Source: Spirochaetia bacterium (GTDB taxonomy: Bacteria > Spirochaetota > UBA4802 > UBA5550). From it: a stretch of DNA of 64,000 bases. The stretch is from the NCBI GenBank assembly GCA_009885955.1, contig VFJS01000055.1:1-64000 (forward strand), given 5' to 3'. Under the pieces are notes generated by a model. The model saw only the letters and a list, made by a program, of their open reading frames with translations, had not been told where the DNA came from and made no database searches. Below, in pieces: positions 31,120 through 44,318 of this stretch; within the stretch, counting starts at the first letter, position 1; each line of letters opens with the position of its first letter. Both the position numbers and the translations under genes were made by a program.

Positions 31120-33210
31120 CTAATTATAGTTTAAACCGCTCATCCTCCCAAGAATTCTATCTGTAATACTCTGTGGAACCCTGTCATAATGGAAAAACTG
31201 CAATATATGAGATGCTCTCCCCTGGCTCATGGATCTGATACTTGTGGCATAGCCGAAGGTTTCTGAAAGGGGTATAAAGGCTTTGATAACTTTCAGCTCT
31301 CCCCTGTAATTAATATCATCTATTTTGCCCCGCCGGGAATTGATATCATTGATTATATCGCCGGAATAGTCATCTGTAGTGACTACCTCAAGCTTCATTA
31401 TAGGCTCCATAAGAGCCGGTGATGCCCTCCTGGCGCCCTCCTTGACTGCCATGTTTGCCGCTATACGGTAAGCCATATCCATGGAATCGTTTACACTGTA
31501 GGAACCGCCGATTAACGAGACAGATATATCATCCATTTTATATCCTGCAATAACCCCGGATTCCAGGGAATCCCTGATCCCGGCTTCTATTGAAGGTATG
31601 AAAATATCGGGAATTTCTCCGTCTTTCATCATATTGGAAAAAGTGAAACCGGAACCCGAGCCTCCCGGCATTAATTTTAATATAACATGGCCGAACTGGT
31701 TCTTTCCACCGACAATTCTTTCATACTTCTGCTCCGACTCAGTCTCTATCGTAATAGTCTCTTTATAGGTCACCTGGGGTTTGCCTACGTTGGCCTGAAC
31801 CCTGAATTCCCGCAGAAGCCTGTCAACAATGATATCAAGGTGAAGTTCACCCATGCCTGATATAACAATCTGTCCGCTTTCGGAGTTCATGTTCACATGA
31901 AATGTCGGATCTTCATCTTCAAGTCTCTTCAAAGACTGATTCATTTTGTCCTGGTCGGCCTTGGTCCTGGGCTCAATGGCAATGGATATTACCGGTTCAG
32001 GGAAATCCATTTTTTCAAGAATTATTGGATTTTCAGGTTCTGCAAGAGTATCGCCGGTCTTTATCTCTTTCAATCCTACAACCGCGACAATGTCCCCGGT
32101 ATAAATATTCTTAAGTTCTTCCCTGTCATTCGCATGCATCCTTAAAAACCGGTTGATCCTCTCTTTTTTCCTGGTGGACATGTTCATGACTACATCGCCC
32201 GATTTCAATGTCCCGGAATAAACCCGGAGATAGGCCAGTTTCCCTACATGTATATCGGAAACTATTTTAAAGACAAGGGCGCAGAAGGACTCCTTATCAG
32301 AGGCGTTTCGAATCACTAATTCATCATGATTGACCGGGTGATGCCCTTCAACAGGCTTAATGTCGGATGGCGAAGGGAGATAGTCCACAATTGCATTCAG
32401 AACTGGCTGGACACCCTTGTTCCTGAGGGCTGAGCCGCACAAAACCGGGAAAAACATGGTTCTAACAGCTCCTTCTCTGACGGCAGCCTTAATCTCATCA
32501 ATAGACAATTCTGTGCCATTCAGGTATTTTCCCATCAGGGAATCATTCACTTCTGCAAGCTTTTCAATCATCTCCTCTCTAAATTCCTCTGCTATATTCC
32601 TGAACTCTTCGGGTATTTCGTACTCTTCAATTTCCAGGCCATCTCTGTCTATCCAGCGGAATGCCTTCATGGTTATCAGGTCAGCTATGCCAGAAAAATT
32701 ATCCTCAATACCGATGGGAATCTGAAGTGGAAGGGGCTCTGCATAGAGCTTCTCCCGTATCATGCCAAGGCATCTCCTGAAATCGGCGCCGATTCTGTCC
32801 ATTTTATTGATAAAACAGATCCTGGGGATTTTATATTTGTCGGCCTGCCTCCAGACTGTTTCTGTCTGGGGCTCAACTCCTGCAACACCATCAAAAACAG
32901 CAACCGCGGAATCAAGAACCCTGAGACTCCTCTCAACTTCTATAGTAAAATCGACATGGCCGGGTGTATCGATGATGTTGATCCTGGTATTTTTCCAGGA
33001 ACAGGTAGTTGCAGCAGCAGAAATTGTGATGCCTCTCTCCTTCTCCTGGACCATCCAGTCCATTTCGGCTGTGCCGTCATGGACCTCCCCCATCTTATGG
33101 GTCTTGCCGGTATAAAAAAGAATTCTTTCCGTAAGTGTAGTCTTGCCGGCATCAATATGCGCCATGATACCGATATTTCTGGTTCTGCCTAATGGTAATT
33201 CTCTGGCCAT
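31120..33210 (-). CDS. fusA: elongation factor G
   Basis: [53 protein letters not shown]. Confidence 0.98.
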   Translation of the reverse strand: MARELPLGRTRNIGIMAHIDAGKTTLTERILFYTGKTHKMGEVHDGTAEMDWMVQEKERGITISAAATTCSWKNTRINIIDTPGHVDFTIEVERSLRVLDSAVAVFDGVAGVEPQTETVWRQADKYKIPRICFINKMDRIGADFRRCLGMIREKLYAEPLPLQIPIGIEDNFSGIADLITMKAFRWIDRDGLEIEEYEIPEEFRNIAEEFREEMIEKLAEVNDSLMGKYLNGTELSIDEIKAAVREGAVRTMFFPVLCGSALRNKGVQPVLNAIVDYLPSPSDIKPVEGHHPVNHDELVIRNASDKESFCALVFKIVSDIHVGKLAYLRVYSGTLKSGDVVMNMSTRKKERINRFLRMHANDREELKNIYTGDIVAVVGLKEIKTGDTLAEPENPIILEKMDFPEPVISIAIEPRTKADQDKMNQSLKRLEDEDPTFHVNMNSESGQIVISGMGELHLDIIVDRLLREFRVQANVGKPQVTYKETITIETESEQKYERIVGGKNQFGHVILKLMPGGSGSGFTFSNMMKDGEIPDIFIPSIEAGIRDSLESGVIAGYKMDDISVSLIGGSYSVNDSMDMAYRIAANMAVKEGARRASPALMEPIMKLEVVTTDDYSGDIINDINSRRGKIDDINYRGELKVIKAFIPLSETFGYATSIRSMSQGRASHILQFFHYDRVPQSITDRILGRMSGLNYN

Positions 33211-33379
33211 AATAGATCCTGAAACAGGCTATGATTTTATTGAATATAACGCCTGACTAAATAGCATAATAAAATTTAAGGAATACCCGAACAATAGAAA
33301 TTTGGGGAGAAACAAAAACAAGCATGAAATACCAGGTTTTCCTGATATTTCATGCAGATAGATTTCTGTTATTGGGATA

Positions 33380-33847
33380 TTAAAACTTAAAATGCGCGAA
33401 AGCCTTGTTAGCTTCGGCCATTTTATGCGTATCTTCTTTTTTCTTAACTGAAGTTCCGGTATTGTTGTAGGCATCCATGAGTTCTGCAGCAAGCCTCTGG
33501 TACATTGTTTTTTCAGGTCTGTTTCTTGAATAAGATATGAGCCATCTAATTCCGAGAGCCTGTCTTCTTTCGGGCCGTATCTCAACAGGAACCTGATATG
33601 TTGCCCCGCCGACACGCCTCGACTTGACTTCAGCAAGGGGCTTAACATTTTCAAGGGCCTGGATAAAAATCTCCATAGGATCTTTCTGACTCCTATCCAT
33701 AAGCAGCCCCATAGCTTTATAAAAAATGGATTCTGAAACCCCTTTTTTTCCCTGATGCATCATACAATTAATAAACTTGGTTACCAGTTTGCTGGTAAAT
33801 TTTGGATCAGGTAAAATATCTCTTTTTGGCGGTCTCCTTCTACGCAT
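33380..33847 (-). CDS. rpsG: 30S ribosomal protein S7
   Basis: [48 protein letters not shown]. Confidence 0.97.
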   Translation of the reverse strand: MRRRRPPKRDILPDPKFTSKLVTKFINCMMHQGKKGVSESIFYKAMGLLMDRSQKDPMEIFIQALENVKPLAEVKSRRVGGATYQVPVEIRPERRQALGIRWLISYSRNRPEKTMYQRLAAELMDAYNNTGTSVKKKEDTHKMAEANKAFAHFKF

Positions 33848-33892
33848 ATAATTCCTCTTATATTGATATTGTGATTTGGATTTAAAATAATA

Positions 33893-34267
33893 CTAAGCTT
33901 TGGGCCGTTTTGTCCCGTATTTTGAACGGCTTTTTTTTCTATCCTCAACACCAAGGGCATCAAGTGTCCCCCTGATCATATGATATCTTACTCCAGGTAA
34001 ATCCTTTACCCTGCCCCCTCTTATGAGAACAGCAGAGTGCTCCTGTAAATTATGCCCCACTCCGGGAATGTAAACAGTAACCTCTATGCCATTCGTGAGC
34101 CTTACCCTGGCTACCTTCCTCAAAGCAGAGTTGGGTTTCTTAGGAGTGAAAGTCATTACCCTTGTACATACCCCCCTTTTCTGCGGGCATTGCTTTAACG
34201 CAGGTGATTTCGACTTTTTCCTTTTCGATTCCCGGCCTTTCCGTATCAACTGATTTATTGTTGGCAT
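33893..34267 (-). CDS. rpsL: 30S ribosomal protein S12
   Basis: [71 protein letters not shown]. Confidence 0.98.
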   Translation of the reverse strand: MPTINQLIRKGRESKRKKSKSPALKQCPQKRGVCTRVMTFTPKKPNSALRKVARVRLTNGIEVTVYIPGVGHNLQEHSAVLIRGGRVKDLPGVRYHMIRGTLDALGVEDRKKSRSKYGTKRPKA

Positions 34268-34414
34268 CTCAGCTCCAATTTGTAAATTATAATATTATAT
34301 CAAAATTTTTAATATTTTTCATTACAGTAAAAATTTTGTTATATCCTTAATTCATACCGTTTTTTGTCAAGAAAATTTAAAATTAAAAACCAACACTGAT
34401 GTAAAAAATTCTTT

Positions 34415-37400
34415 TTATATCAGTGTTTTGCTATTCTCTTCAGCATCGAGAAAAGGTTTTACAGGCGCGTCACTCCCACCCTCTGCCGGAACATCTTCTC
34501 CAGCATTATCCACGGAAATTGAAACATCCAGGTCTCCAGGGATGTCCTGATATATTTCGATATTATCATAAAGCCTTGTACCTGTTCCGGCCGGGATAAG
34601 ATGCCCGATTATAACATTCTCCTTTAACCCCCTGAGGTGATCCACCTTCCCTTTGATAGCCGCATCGGTGAGAACCCTGGTTGTCTCCTGGAATGAAGCG
34701 GCAGATATAAACGATTCAGTATTAAGGGCTGCCTTGGTTATACCCATGAGTACCGGGATAGCAGTTGACGGTTTGCCGCCTTCTGATAGAACCCTTTCAT
34801 TCTCCTCAATAAAATCAAACTTATCTACTATCTGTTCAATGACGAATACAGAATCGCCCTGATCAGTTACCCTGACCTTGCGGAGCATCTGCCTGACAAT
34901 AACCTCTATATGCTTATCATTGATTGCAACCCCCTGCAGCCTGTAAACCTCCTGTATTTCATTCACAAGAAATTTCTGCAATTCCCTCGGACCCTTTATC
35001 CTTAATATCTCATGCGGATCAACAGGGCCGTCATCTATCTTTTCACCTTTTGCAATCCAGTCGCCATCCTGAACCCTTAAATATTTGGTTACAGGGATTG
35101 AATATTCCTTGGATTCGCCGCTTTCACCGGTGACCAATATCTTTCTTTTTTTCTTGAGGGTGTCGCCGATGGTTATTTTTCCGTCAAATGCTGTCAGAGT
35201 AGCGGCATCCTTGGGGGTCCTGGCTTCAAAAAGTTCAGCAACCCTGGGCAGACCACCGGTAATATCCTTGGTCATTTCCAGTCCACGCGGAATCTTGGCC
35301 AGGACTGTACCGGCATTCACCTTATCGCCGTCTTTTACAAACAGGTGGGCTCCTTTTGGAAGGAGATAGGTTATTGGTTCACCGGCGCCAAGGATATTTA
35401 TCCTGGGTTCCAGTTTCTCAGTCTTATACTCTTCAATGACACCGCGTGTTACATTCGTCTGCGCGTCAAACTCCTCCCTGAGGCTTTTGTTTAATTCAAT
35501 ATCGACAAACTCAACCCGTCCGCCAATCTCTGTTAAAATCGGCTCAAACCACGGGTCAAAATCAGCGAGGACTGTATTGGCGTCATAAAATTTATTAACC
35601 TTCACGTATATCTCGGTACCGATATTTATCGGAAGAGAATGAAGGTCGCCAAGGATATATACCTTTTTCTTTTCAATTTTTATTATCCCTGAGCTCTTTG
35701 CCACAATCTCATCACCATTGGAATTTTTAGCTATGACGATGCCTGAATAGACCTTTTCCCCGTCCTTGACAACAAAATCATCTTCAGAATGCGCCACATA
35801 TGATGCTATGACCCTCTGTATATCCAGGTATCCTTTCCTTACAGAGATTATCTTCTTCTCCTCGGTCTTGATTGTTTTTGGAGTAATCTCCTTCAAAAAA
35901 ATCGGGTAATTGAGTTTGACTTCGCTCTCCTCTACTGACCTTGATGCAATACCGCCGATATGAAATGTCCTCATGGTGAGCTGGGTACCGGGCTGGCCTA
36001 TGGACTGTGCCGCAATAATACCGACTGCCTCGCCCATTTCTATTGATTTCGCAGTTCCCAGGTTCCTGCCGTAGCATTTAGCGCATACGCCATGTTTTGC
36101 TTCACAGGTAAGTACTGACCTGATATCTATGGAATCTATGTTAAGCTGATCAAGTATGTCGGCTATTTCTTCGTCTATAATCCTGTCAGCCTTGCAGATG
36201 ATCTCTCCGGTGACAGGGTGTACTATATCATAAAGGAGGGTCCTCCCGAGGGCCCTGGCCCCGAGGGATTCAATGACATCGTCCCCCTCTTTTATTGAAT
36301 GTATATCGATCCCGACCGTTGTGCCGCAGTCATCCATGGATATAACAACATCCTGGGCAATATCAACAAGCCTCCTGGTAAGGTAACCCGCATCAGCTGT
36401 TTTAAGGGCTGTATCGGCAAGTCCCTTTCTTGCTCCGTTGGTGGAGATGAAATATTCAAGGACGGTGAGGCCCTCCTTGAAATTCGCTCTGATGGGAACC
36501 TCGATGATTTCACCGCTCGGTTTTGTCATGAGGCCGCGCATTCCTGCGAGCTGCCGTATCTGAGCCTTACTTCCCCTTGCCCCTGACTGCGCCATTACAT
36601 ATATGGGATTGAGTCCGCCCATATCCCGCGAAAGCTCCTCAAACATCTTCTCGGCGATAAGTTCATTCGCGTTTGTCCATACGTTTATAACCCGGTTATA
36701 ACGCTCTTCATCAGTGATGTATCCGTTTCTATATTCATTCTCAATAACTTCAACCTTCTTGTCCTCTTCCTGCACAATTCTCTCCTTCTCAGAAGGGACA
36801 ATGATATCGGACATGGATATTGTCGGGGAAAAATGCGTTGCGTAATTATAACCCATCTCCTTTATATCATCAAGAAGCTTTACCGTAACATTGGGGCCGT
36901 ATTTTCTGATTATGATGGAAATGAGCTTGGACATCTCCTTGTCGTTGATAACATTATTGATGAATCCGAAACCCTCGGGAAGAAGCTCATTAAAAATCAG
37001 CCTTCCGGGAGTCGTTTCAACAAATTCTTCCCCGAAAAGAAATTTAATCTTTGACCTGAGCTTAATCTGCCCGTAATCAACTGACCTGAGGACATCGGTC
37101 TGGTCGTCAAAAAACTTTATTTGATCCACAGAAGCTTCAACCATTGATGTCAGGTAGTATATTCCGAGTACAATGTCCTGTGTGGGAGTTATTACCGGGT
37201 GCCCGTTTGCCGGGGATAGGAGGTTGTGCGATGAAAGCATAAGTGTCCAGCACTCCAGCTGTGCCCGGGGCGACAAAGGCACATGCACAGCCATCTGGTC
37301 CCCGTCAAAATCCGCATTATATGCATGGCATACAAGGGGATGGAGCTTGATGGCCTTCCCCTCTACCAGGACAGGCTCAAAGGCCTGAATTCCAAGCCTG

Positions 37401-38674
37401 TGCAGAGTCGGGGCGCGGTTCAGGAGAACAGGGTGCTCCGAAATGACATCCTCCAGTACCTCCCAGACCTCCTTCTTCTCGTTTTCCACCATTTTTTTGG
37501 CTGATTTTATATTCTGAACATAGTCCATATCTACAAGCCTTTTCATGATAAAAGGCTTAAAGAGTTCGATTGCCATTTTTTTTGGAAGTCCGCACTGGTA
37601 GAGTTTCAACTCAGGGCCTACAACAATTACGGAACGGCCGGAATAGTCCACCCTTTTGCCAAGGAGGTTCTGCCTGAACCTTCCCTGTTTACCCTTGAGC
37701 ATATCGCTCAGTGACTTGAGAGGCCTGTTTCCCTTGCCTTTAACTGCCCTTTTCCTTCTGCTGTTGTCGAAGAGCGCATCAACAGATTCCTGCAGCATTC
37801 TCTTTTCATTTCTTACAATTATTTCAGGGGCCCTGAGCATGAGAAGCCTCTTGAGCCTGTTATTCCTGTTGATGACCCGCCTGTAAAGGTCATTGAGGTC
37901 CGAGGTGGCGAAGCGCCCGCCGTCGAGCTGTACCATGGGGCGCAGTTCAGGCGGAATGACAGGTATGGAATCGAGTATCATCCATTCGGGCTTGTTTCCT
38001 GAATCCTTGAACGATTCTACAATCTCAAGCCGCTTGATCAGCTTCTTTTCTATTTTAACATTTTTAGATGATTTCAACTGGATATCGGCCCGCAGCTGGC
38101 GTGATTCTTCATCCAGATCTATATTGGAGAGGAGCTCCTTTACCGACTGGGCCCCCATCCCTGCCTGAAACGTGTCGCCATATTTATCATAAAGGTTGTA
38201 ATAGGATTCCTCATCAAGGATGTCACCCCTCTTAATCTCATCAGCAGCCGCTTCTCCAGGATCAATGACAACATATTTCTCATAATAAAGTATGGATTTC
38301 AGTGAATTGACTGTCAGGTTCAGGATAAGGCCCATCCTTGAAGGCACTGATCGGTAATACCATATGTGAGCCACGGGAGTTGCAAGCTCTATGTGGGCGC
38401 CCCTTTCCCTTCTTACTTTATAATGAGTAACCTCGACACCGCATCTGTCGCAGACTACGCCCTTATATCGTATCGACTTGAACTTGCCGCAATAGCATTC
38501 CCATTCTTTGGTTGTTCCGAAAATCCGTTCACAGAACAACCCGTCCCTTTCAGGCTTCAGAGTTCTATAGTTTATGGTCTCAGGCTTTTTTACCTCTCCG
38601 TAGGACCATTCACGGATCATATCCGGAGATGCCAGCTTTATCTGTATTGAACTGAAATCATTAAAGTCCCTCAT
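34415..38674 (-). CDS. rpoC: DNA-directed RNA polymerase subunit beta'
   Basis: [16 protein letters not shown] catalytic motif, [26 protein letters not shown]. Confidence 0.98.
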   Translation of the reverse strand: MRDFNDFSSIQIKLASPDMIREWSYGEVKKPETINYRTLKPERDGLFCERIFGTTKEWECYCGKFKSIRYKGVVCDRCGVEVTHYKVRRERGAHIELATPVAHIWYYRSVPSRMGLILNLTVNSLKSILYYEKYVVIDPGEAAADEIKRGDILDEESYYNLYDKYGDTFQAGMGAQSVKELLSNIDLDEESRQLRADIQLKSSKNVKIEKKLIKRLEIVESFKDSGNKPEWMILDSIPVIPPELRPMVQLDGGRFATSDLNDLYRRVINRNNRLKRLLMLRAPEIIVRNEKRMLQESVDALFDNSRRKRAVKGKGNRPLKSLSDMLKGKQGRFRQNLLGKRVDYSGRSVIVVGPELKLYQCGLPKKMAIELFKPFIMKRLVDMDYVQNIKSAKKMVENEKKEVWEVLEDVISEHPVLLNRAPTLHRLGIQAFEPVLVEGKAIKLHPLVCHAYNADFDGDQMAVHVPLSPRAQLECWTLMLSSHNLLSPANGHPVITPTQDIVLGIYYLTSMVEASVDQIKFFDDQTDVLRSVDYGQIKLRSKIKFLFGEEFVETTPGRLIFNELLPEGFGFINNVINDKEMSKLISIIIRKYGPNVTVKLLDDIKEMGYNYATHFSPTISMSDIIVPSEKERIVQEEDKKVEVIENEYRNGYITDEERYNRVINVWTNANELIAEKMFEELSRDMGGLNPIYVMAQSGARGSKAQIRQLAGMRGLMTKPSGEIIEVPIRANFKEGLTVLEYFISTNGARKGLADTALKTADAGYLTRRLVDIAQDVVISMDDCGTTVGIDIHSIKEGDDVIESLGARALGRTLLYDIVHPVTGEIICKADRIIDEEIADILDQLNIDSIDIRSVLTCEAKHGVCAKCYGRNLGTAKSIEMGEAVGIIAAQSIGQPGTQLTMRTFHIGGIASRSVEESEVKLNYPIFLKEITPKTIKTEEKKIISVRKGYLDIQRVIASYVAHSEDDFVVKDGEKVYSGIVIAKNSNGDEIVAKSSGIIKIEKKKVYILGDLHSLPINIGTEIYVKVNKFYDANTVLADFDPWFEPILTEIGGRVEFVDIELNKSLREEFDAQTNVTRGVIEEYKTEKLEPRINILGAGEPITYLLPKGAHLFVKDGDKVNAGTVLAKIPRGLEMTKDITGGLPRVAELFEARTPKDAATLTAFDGKITIGDTLKKKRKILVTGESGESKEYSIPVTKYLRVQDGDWIAKGEKIDDGPVDPHEILRIKGPRELQKFLVNEIQEVYRLQGVAINDKHIEVIVRQMLRKVRVTDQGDSVFVIEQIVDKFDFIEENERVLSEGGKPSTAIPVLMGITKAALNTESFISAASFQETTRVLTDAAIKGKVDHLRGLKENVIIGHLIPAGTGTRLYDNIEIYQDIPGDLDVSISVDNAGEDVPAEGGSDAPVKPFLDAEENSKTLI

Positions 38675-38750
38675 AGCTTATCCTTTAACCTTTTATAATT
38701 ATCAAAAAAAATATTACAGGCACCGCAAAATTTATCTTTTCAGGGTTCCC

Positions 38751-41700
38751 TTATTTATTTTCCAGTCTGTCAAACTTGATTCTCTTTTTTGATTTTCCAA
38801 GCCCTTCAGTCCATTCGGAAAGGCTTATTTCATCTTTATTGTCATCATAGATCCTCACATCAAGGGCAAGCCCCCTCAGCTCCTGAACCAGTACGTTGAA
38901 TGATTCCGGGACTCCGGGTGCCGTTGTATTTATCCCCTTTACAATTGCTTCATATATCCTTGCCCTGCCAAGCATGTCATCAGACTTGACAGTGAGTAAC
39001 TCCTGTAACGTATGTGCAGCTCCATATGCCTCAAGAGCCCATACCTCCATCTCCCCGAGCCTCTGCCCTCCAAACTGGGCCTTGCCGCCAAGAGGCTGCT
39101 GCGTGACAAGAGAATAGGGGCCCGTGGATCTTGCATGAATCTTGTCATCCACCATATGGGCAAGTTTTAGCATGTACACATATCCCACCATAACATCGCC
39201 TTCAAAGGCCTCGCCGGTCCTTCCATCAAAGAGCTTCGTTTTTGAAGATTCCGGAAGCCCGGCTTTCTTCATTAAATCCTTTATATCCTGGGGAGTTGCA
39301 CCGTCAAAAATTGGTGTGTTATAGTAGACGCCCAGTTCATGGGCCGCCCAGCCGAGCTCTGTTTCAAGAAGCTGGCCAAGGTTCATCCTTGAGGGTACCG
39401 ATAGTGGATTGAGGACTATATCAACATGGGTTCCGTCCGGGAGATACGGCATGTCGTATACCGGGCAGATTTTTGATATGACACCTTTGTTTCCATGCCT
39501 CCCGGCCATTTTGTCGCCAACGGAAACCTTGCGTTTATCAGCAATATAAACCTTTACAAGCTCTTCCACGCCTGGAGCGAGCTCATCACCGTTCTTCCTT
39601 GAAAACCTTCTCACATCAATAACGATGCCGCACACCCCGTTGGGAACCCTGAGTGATGTGTCCCTGACCTCCCTTGCTTTTTCACCGAATATTGAATGGA
39701 GAAGCTTATATTCAGGGGTCAGGTCCTGCTCTCCCTTGGGGGTAACTTTCCCGACAAGAATATCATCAGAATTTATGACAGCTCCAACCCTTACAACCCC
39801 TTCGGCATCGAGATCCCTGAAGGCCTTTTCGCTCAGGTTGGGTATGTCCCGTGTTATCAATTCAGGGCCAAGCTTTGTTTCCCTGGCCTCTATTTCAAAC
39901 TGTTCAATGTGAATGGATGTAAAAATATCCTCTTCAACAAGACGGTCCGATATGAGTATTGCATCCTCAAAATTATATCCCATCCAGGGCATAAATGCCA
40001 CAAGGATGTTCTTCCCGAGGCTTAACCTGCCGTTTTGGGTAGCAGGACCGTCAGCCAGAACATCGCCGGTCTTTACTTTATCACCGATCTTTACAATAGG
40101 CCTCTGATTGAAACATGTCCCCTGGTTGGTTCTTTTGAATTTTCTCAGATCGTATGTATCTATTTCATTTGTCTTTGTCTTTACTTTTATGGTTTCACCA
40201 TCAACATATACAATTTCACCGCCCTTACCCTTCTCAACAACAATCATAACACCGGAATCCCTGGCCGCATGGCTTTCGATTCCAGTCCCGACAAGCGCTG
40301 TTTCCTCAATGAGCAGAGGGACTGCCTGCCTCTGCATGTTTGACCCCATCAATGCCCTGTTTGCATCATCATGTTCAAGAAACGGGATTAGGCAGGTGGC
40401 CACGGAGAAAACCTGTGTAGGGGAGACATCCATATACTGGATCTCTTTCGGTTTCTTATACGGGAAGTTTCCCATGCTTCTGCAGGGAATAAGACTTTTG
40501 ACAAAATTCCCCTTCTCGTCAATTGTTGCATTAGCCTGAGCGATGAAATAATTGTCCTCCCTGTCGGCTGTCAGATATTCAATCTTGTCAGTCACACGCC
40601 CATCTTTAACAACCTTGTAAGGGGTTTCAAGAAATCCGAACTCATTGATCTGCCCGTATGTGCTCAGGGAGACGATGAGCCCGATATTCGGGCCTTCAGG
40701 TGTTTCAATCGGGCACATCCTTCCATAGTGGGATGGGTGAACGTCCCTGACTTCAAACCCGGCCCTGTCTCTTGAAAGGCCGCCGGGGCCAAGGGCGTTA
40801 AGCCTTCTCTTATGCGTCAATTCCGCCAGCGGATTGGTCTGATCCATGAACTGCGAGAGCTGGCTGGAGCCGAAAAATTCATTTATCACAGCAGTTATCG
40901 GTTTAATGCTGATGAGCGCCTGCGGTGTAATTGCGTTTATATCCTGGATTGTCATCCGCTCCTTGATAACGCGCTCCATCCTCTGGAAACCTACCTTAAT
41001 CTGGTTCATGATCAGTTCACCTACTGACCTCACCCTTCTGTTGCCCAGGTGATCTATATCGTCAACAATTGTCAGGACCCTTTCCTTGACTTTATCACCG
41101 TCACTGTTTTCAACCTCGGTTTCATATCCATCGGCTTCTGCAACAAGGTAGAGCATATACTTAACAGAGGCAACAATATCCTCCTTGCGGAGCGTAAGGT
41201 CGGTGATTTTTTTGTCGAGCCTGAATTTACTGTTTATCTTATAACGCCCGACATTCCCGAGAGAATAGGTCTTGGGGTTGAAAAACAGCCTGTTCAACTC
41301 GGTTGTTGAATTATCAATGTTTGTAGGCTCCCCGGGCCTCATGATCGCATGAATTGTGAGCAGCGCTACTTCTTGAGGAGTATAGGTGCTTTCCGGATCG
41401 AGCTTGAGATTTTTTTTGATGAAATCTGATTCATAACTCATTGTTTCGCTTAAAAAGGAGTCGTCTTTGTTGTTCGGGTATTTGATTAGCTCTATCTGCT
41501 TTATCTTCTCCTCTTTTATCCTGTCGATCATATCAATAAGAATTCTATCGCCCACTTCAAGAAAAACCTCTCCGGTCTCCTTGCTTACGACATCGTCGGC
41601 GACCCGTTTGCCGTTAAGGGAAGTGTAATCATCCTCATTTTTAAGTTTTACCGTATATGTCTCATAAAAAAGCCTTACCAGTTCATTATTGTTCTCATAG

Positions 41701-42293
41701 CCGAGCGCTTTAAGAAGAAGGGTAACCGGAAATTTCTTTTTCCTGTCTATTCTCGCAATAAGGTACCCCTTTGAATCTGTCTCAAACTCGAGCCATGAGC
41801 CCTTGTCAGGGATTACCCTGGAATTGTATACCCGTTCGTCCTGGTCATAAAAGAAAAAAATTCCCGGTGACCTGTGGAGCTGGTTAACAACAACCCGTTC
41901 AGCACCATTAATGACAAAGGTACCCCTTTTCGTCATAAGGGGGATATCGCCCATGTACACCACCTGCTCCCTTACTTCCATGCTCTCCTTGGTGATGGAC
42001 CTTATTGTGGCTTTGAGAGGCGCCGCATAGGTGACATCCCTCTCTTTGCACTCATGCTCTGAATATTTTGGTTCGCCGATTTCATAATTTATGAATTCCA
42101 GTACAACATCCTCATGGGGGCTTTCAATCGGAAATATCTCTTCAAATACAGCCTGCAGGCCCTGGAATTTCCTTTTTGTACTGTCGCTCTGAAGAAACCA
42201 TTCATAGGACTTTAACTGAATTTCGATTAAATTTGGAAGGTCTATTCCGGGCTTGATTTTACCGAAGTCAATGAATACTTTTCCTTCTGTCAT
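38751..42293 (-). CDS. rpoB: DNA-directed RNA polymerase subunit beta
   Basis: [67 protein letters not shown]. Confidence 0.98.
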   Translation of the reverse strand: MTEGKVFIDFGKIKPGIDLPNLIEIQLKSYEWFLQSDSTKRKFQGLQAVFEEIFPIESPHEDVVLEFINYEIGEPKYSEHECKERDVTYAAPLKATIRSITKESMEVREQVVYMGDIPLMTKRGTFVINGAERVVVNQLHRSPGIFFFYDQDERVYNSRVIPDKGSWLEFETDSKGYLIARIDRKKKFPVTLLLKALGYENNNELVRLFYETYTVKLKNEDDYTSLNGKRVADDVVSKETGEVFLEVGDRILIDMIDRIKEEKIKQIELIKYPNNKDDSFLSETMSYESDFIKKNLKLDPESTYTPQEVALLTIHAIMRPGEPTNIDNSTTELNRLFFNPKTYSLGNVGRYKINSKFRLDKKITDLTLRKEDIVASVKYMLYLVAEADGYETEVENSDGDKVKERVLTIVDDIDHLGNRRVRSVGELIMNQIKVGFQRMERVIKERMTIQDINAITPQALISIKPITAVINEFFGSSQLSQFMDQTNPLAELTHKRRLNALGPGGLSRDRAGFEVRDVHPSHYGRMCPIETPEGPNIGLIVSLSTYGQINEFGFLETPYKVVKDGRVTDKIEYLTADREDNYFIAQANATIDEKGNFVKSLIPCRSMGNFPYKKPKEIQYMDVSPTQVFSVATCLIPFLEHDDANRALMGSNMQRQAVPLLIEETALVGTGIESHAARDSGVMIVVEKGKGGEIVYVDGETIKVKTKTNEIDTYDLRKFKRTNQGTCFNQRPIVKIGDKVKTGDVLADGPATQNGRLSLGKNILVAFMPWMGYNFEDAILISDRLVEEDIFTSIHIEQFEIEARETKLGPELITRDIPNLSEKAFRDLDAEGVVRVGAVINSDDILVGKVTPKGEQDLTPEYKLLHSIFGEKAREVRDTSLRVPNGVCGIVIDVRRFSRKNGDELAPGVEELVKVYIADKRKVSVGDKMAGRHGNKGVISKICPVYDMPYLPDGTHVDIVLNPLSVPSRMNLGQLLETELGWAAHELGVYYNTPIFDGATPQDIKDLMKKAGLPESSKTKLFDGRTGEAFEGDVMVGYVYMLKLAHMVDDKIHARSTGPYSLVTQQPLGGKAQFGGQRLGEMEVWALEAYGAAHTLQELLTVKSDDMLGRARIYEAIVKGINTTAPGVPESFNVLVQELRGLALDVRIYDDNKDEISLSEWTEGLGKSKKRIKFDRLENK

Positions 42294-42360
42294 TAAGATT
42301 ATCCTTACGTTATGATTTTAAACTTTTGGAATATGAAATGCAATATAATTATGACAATAT

Positions 42361-42401
42361 TTTAAAAACCTTTAGCTTTGACTGAATATCAATCAAAGCT
42401 A
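42361..42401 (-). terminator. attenuator-like hairpin between rplL and rpoB
   Basis: transcript-strand UAGCUUUGAUUG-AUAUU-CAGUCAAAGCUA (12-bp stem including one U.G pair, 5-nt loop), then AAGG and UUUUU. Confidence 0.6.
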
Positions 42402-42448
42402 TCGATTTTTTTAAAATTGGAAGAAGTTCTTTTATCAAAAACAACTTC

Positions 42449-42834
42449 TATTTAATTTCAACAGTTGCGCCTGCGGCTTCAAGTTTCTTCTTCATTTCCT
42501 GAGCCTCTTCTTTGGAGACTTTTTCCTTAACAGCTTTGCCGCCTGCCTCAACAAGCTCCTTAGCTTCTTTCAGGCCCAGGTTTGTTATTGCCCTGACTTC
42601 CTTTATTACGTTAACCTTGGAATCGCCAAAACCTGTAAGAATTACGTCAAATTCCGTCTGTTCTTCTTTTTCAGAACCGGCATCATCTCCGGCTCCGCCA
42701 ACAGCAGCTACTGCAATTGGAGCAGCAGCTGAAATACCAAATTTCTCTTCCATCGCTTCAACCAGTTGGGCAGCTTCTATAAGGGTCAAACTGCCTATGG
42801 CTTCGAGAAGTTCTTCTACTGAAAGTTTAGCCAT
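42449..42834 (-). CDS. rplL: 50S ribosomal protein L7/L12
   Basis: [71 protein letters not shown]-type C-terminus. Confidence 0.97.
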
Positions 42835-42982
42835 GTTTATTCTAATCTCCTTTATATTTAATGAATCTCTTCAAGTTAATACATTAAAAATGTAAAAACC
42901 TATAAAGAATAAATGATTTTTGCACCCAGAATATTTGTATAACTATTATGGAAACAATAACCCTTTATCAATATTCTACTTG

Positions 42983-43510
42983 TTATTGCTTATTGCCGGG
43001 ATTGGCCTCGGCAACGGCCTTAATGCCCCTGGCTAGTGATGCCATGATCTGATTCATTCCCACTGCTATGCCCCTGGAAGGAGCATTCACCATCGACATG
43101 ATCTGCGATAGAATCACAGGCAAAGGAGGCAGCTTGGCAATCTTCTCAACATCACTGTTCTGATAAACAACATTATCTATGATACCTATGGAATACTTGA
43201 AAGCATCAACCTCTTTTTTGAAGTCAAACAATACCTTTGCAACTTCACCCACTTCTTCCTTGACAAAAGCGACAGCAAGGGGGCCTTTCAGAAAGGCATC
43301 AACTTCACTGTATCCCCTTTCTTTTAGAGCGCGTTTCAATAAATTGTTTTTTACAACTTTATAGTCGGCATGTTTTTCACGGAGCTTCTTTCTTAATAGT
43401 GAAAGGTTTTTCACGTTGATGCCAGAGTAGTTTGTAAAAAAAAGATTTTTCTTTTCTTTTAATTTTATTATTAAATCATCGACCTGATCAATTTTATGCT
43501 GTTTAACCAT
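42983..43510 (-). CDS. rplJ: 50S ribosomal protein L10
   Basis: FTNYSGINVKNLSLLRKKLREKHADYKVVKNNLLKRAL. Confidence 0.95.
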   Translation of the reverse strand: MVKQHKIDQVDDLIIKLKEKKNLFFTNYSGINVKNLSLLRKKLREKHADYKVVKNNLLKRALKERGYSEVDAFLKGPLAVAFVKEEVGEVAKVLFDFKKEVDAFKYSIGIIDNVVYQNSDVEKIAKLPPLPVILSQIMSMVNAPSRGIAVGMNQIMASLARGIKAVAEANPGNKQ

Positions 43511-44193
43511 TATTTTTCAAACCCCTTATGATTTAATTTTATCCCGGCACCCATCGATGAACTGATATGGACTGACTTGATATAATTTCCCTTTGCATCG
43601 GATGGCTTATCCTTAATGATCTGGTTAAAGAATGCCCTTATATTATCAACAAGCTTCTGGTTTTCAAAGGATAGTTTACCGACAATTCCATGGATAACAC
43701 CGGTCTTGTCGCATTTATACTCAATCCGTCCGCCCTTCAGTTCCTTCACTATTCCCTTGATATCCTCGGTAACAGTCCCGGCTTTCGGTTTGGGCATGAG
43801 GCCCTTTCTTCCGAGTATGGGGCCCAGCTTTCCAACCTGGGTCATCATGTCGGGGGTTGCAACAACTGCCTGAAATTCGATCCATCCGCCCTTGATCTTT
43901 TCAATCATATCTTCTGCGCCCACAAAATCGGCACCGGCGTTTCTTGCCTCTTCCTGTTTATCTCCTTTGCAGATGACCAGGACTTTCCTGTCTTTTCCTG
44001 TCCCGGCCGGAAGGGATATGCTCCCCCTGACGGTCTGAAAACTCTTATGGACGATCTTTACAGATATATCCACTGACTCATTGAATTTTACATATTTGAT
44101 TTCTTTCATCAGAGCAATGGCTTCGTCCAGGCCGTAGAGGATGCTTTTGTCAACCTTCTTCCTGGATTCAATTATTTTTTTGCCTTTTATCAT
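43510..44193 (-). CDS. rplA: 50S ribosomal protein L1
   Basis: LPAGTGKDRKVLVICKGDK, DMMTQVGKLGPILGRKGLMPKPKAGTVT; TAATG overlap with rplJ. Confidence 0.97.
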   Translation of the reverse strand: MIKGKKIIESRKKVDKSILYGLDEAIALMKEIKYVKFNESVDISVKIVHKSFQTVRGSISLPAGTGKDRKVLVICKGDKQEEARNAGADFVGAEDMIEKIKGGWIEFQAVVATPDMMTQVGKLGPILGRKGLMPKPKAGTVTEDIKGIVKELKGGRIEYKCDKTGVIHGIVGKLSFENQKLVDNIRAFFNQIIKDKPSDAKGNYIKSVHISSSMGAGIKLNHKGFEK

Positions 44194-44318
44194 ATTAAAC
44201 CTCTTGTATCAAACCTCATAATCCATAAAACCGCAGTTATTCAATCCCGGTTAAATTCAATGTACCGTTAATTAATTATTCTAATGAAAACCCGTTTTCA
44301 GTTATGGAATTTAATAAG

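Noticed and set aside
33229-33654. 141-aa minus ORF overlapping rpsG
   Set aside because: Different frame of rpsG and its downstream spacer; low-complexity C-terminus; rpsG is clearly the true gene.
34162-34350. 62-aa plus ORF antisense to the rpsL start
   Set aside because: Overlaps the conserved rpsL 5' end in antisense, with no RBS or homology signal.
40108-40539. 143-aa plus-strand ORF antisense to rpoB (and similar ORFs over rpoC, rplB, groEL)
   Set aside because: Shadow ORFs opposite strong conserved genes; no RBS or recognisable domain.
42423-42450. AGAAGTT...AACTTCT inverted repeat at the rplL stop
   Set aside because: Only 7-bp arms with a long loop overlapping the stop codon; weaker than the adjacent 42373-42401 hairpin.
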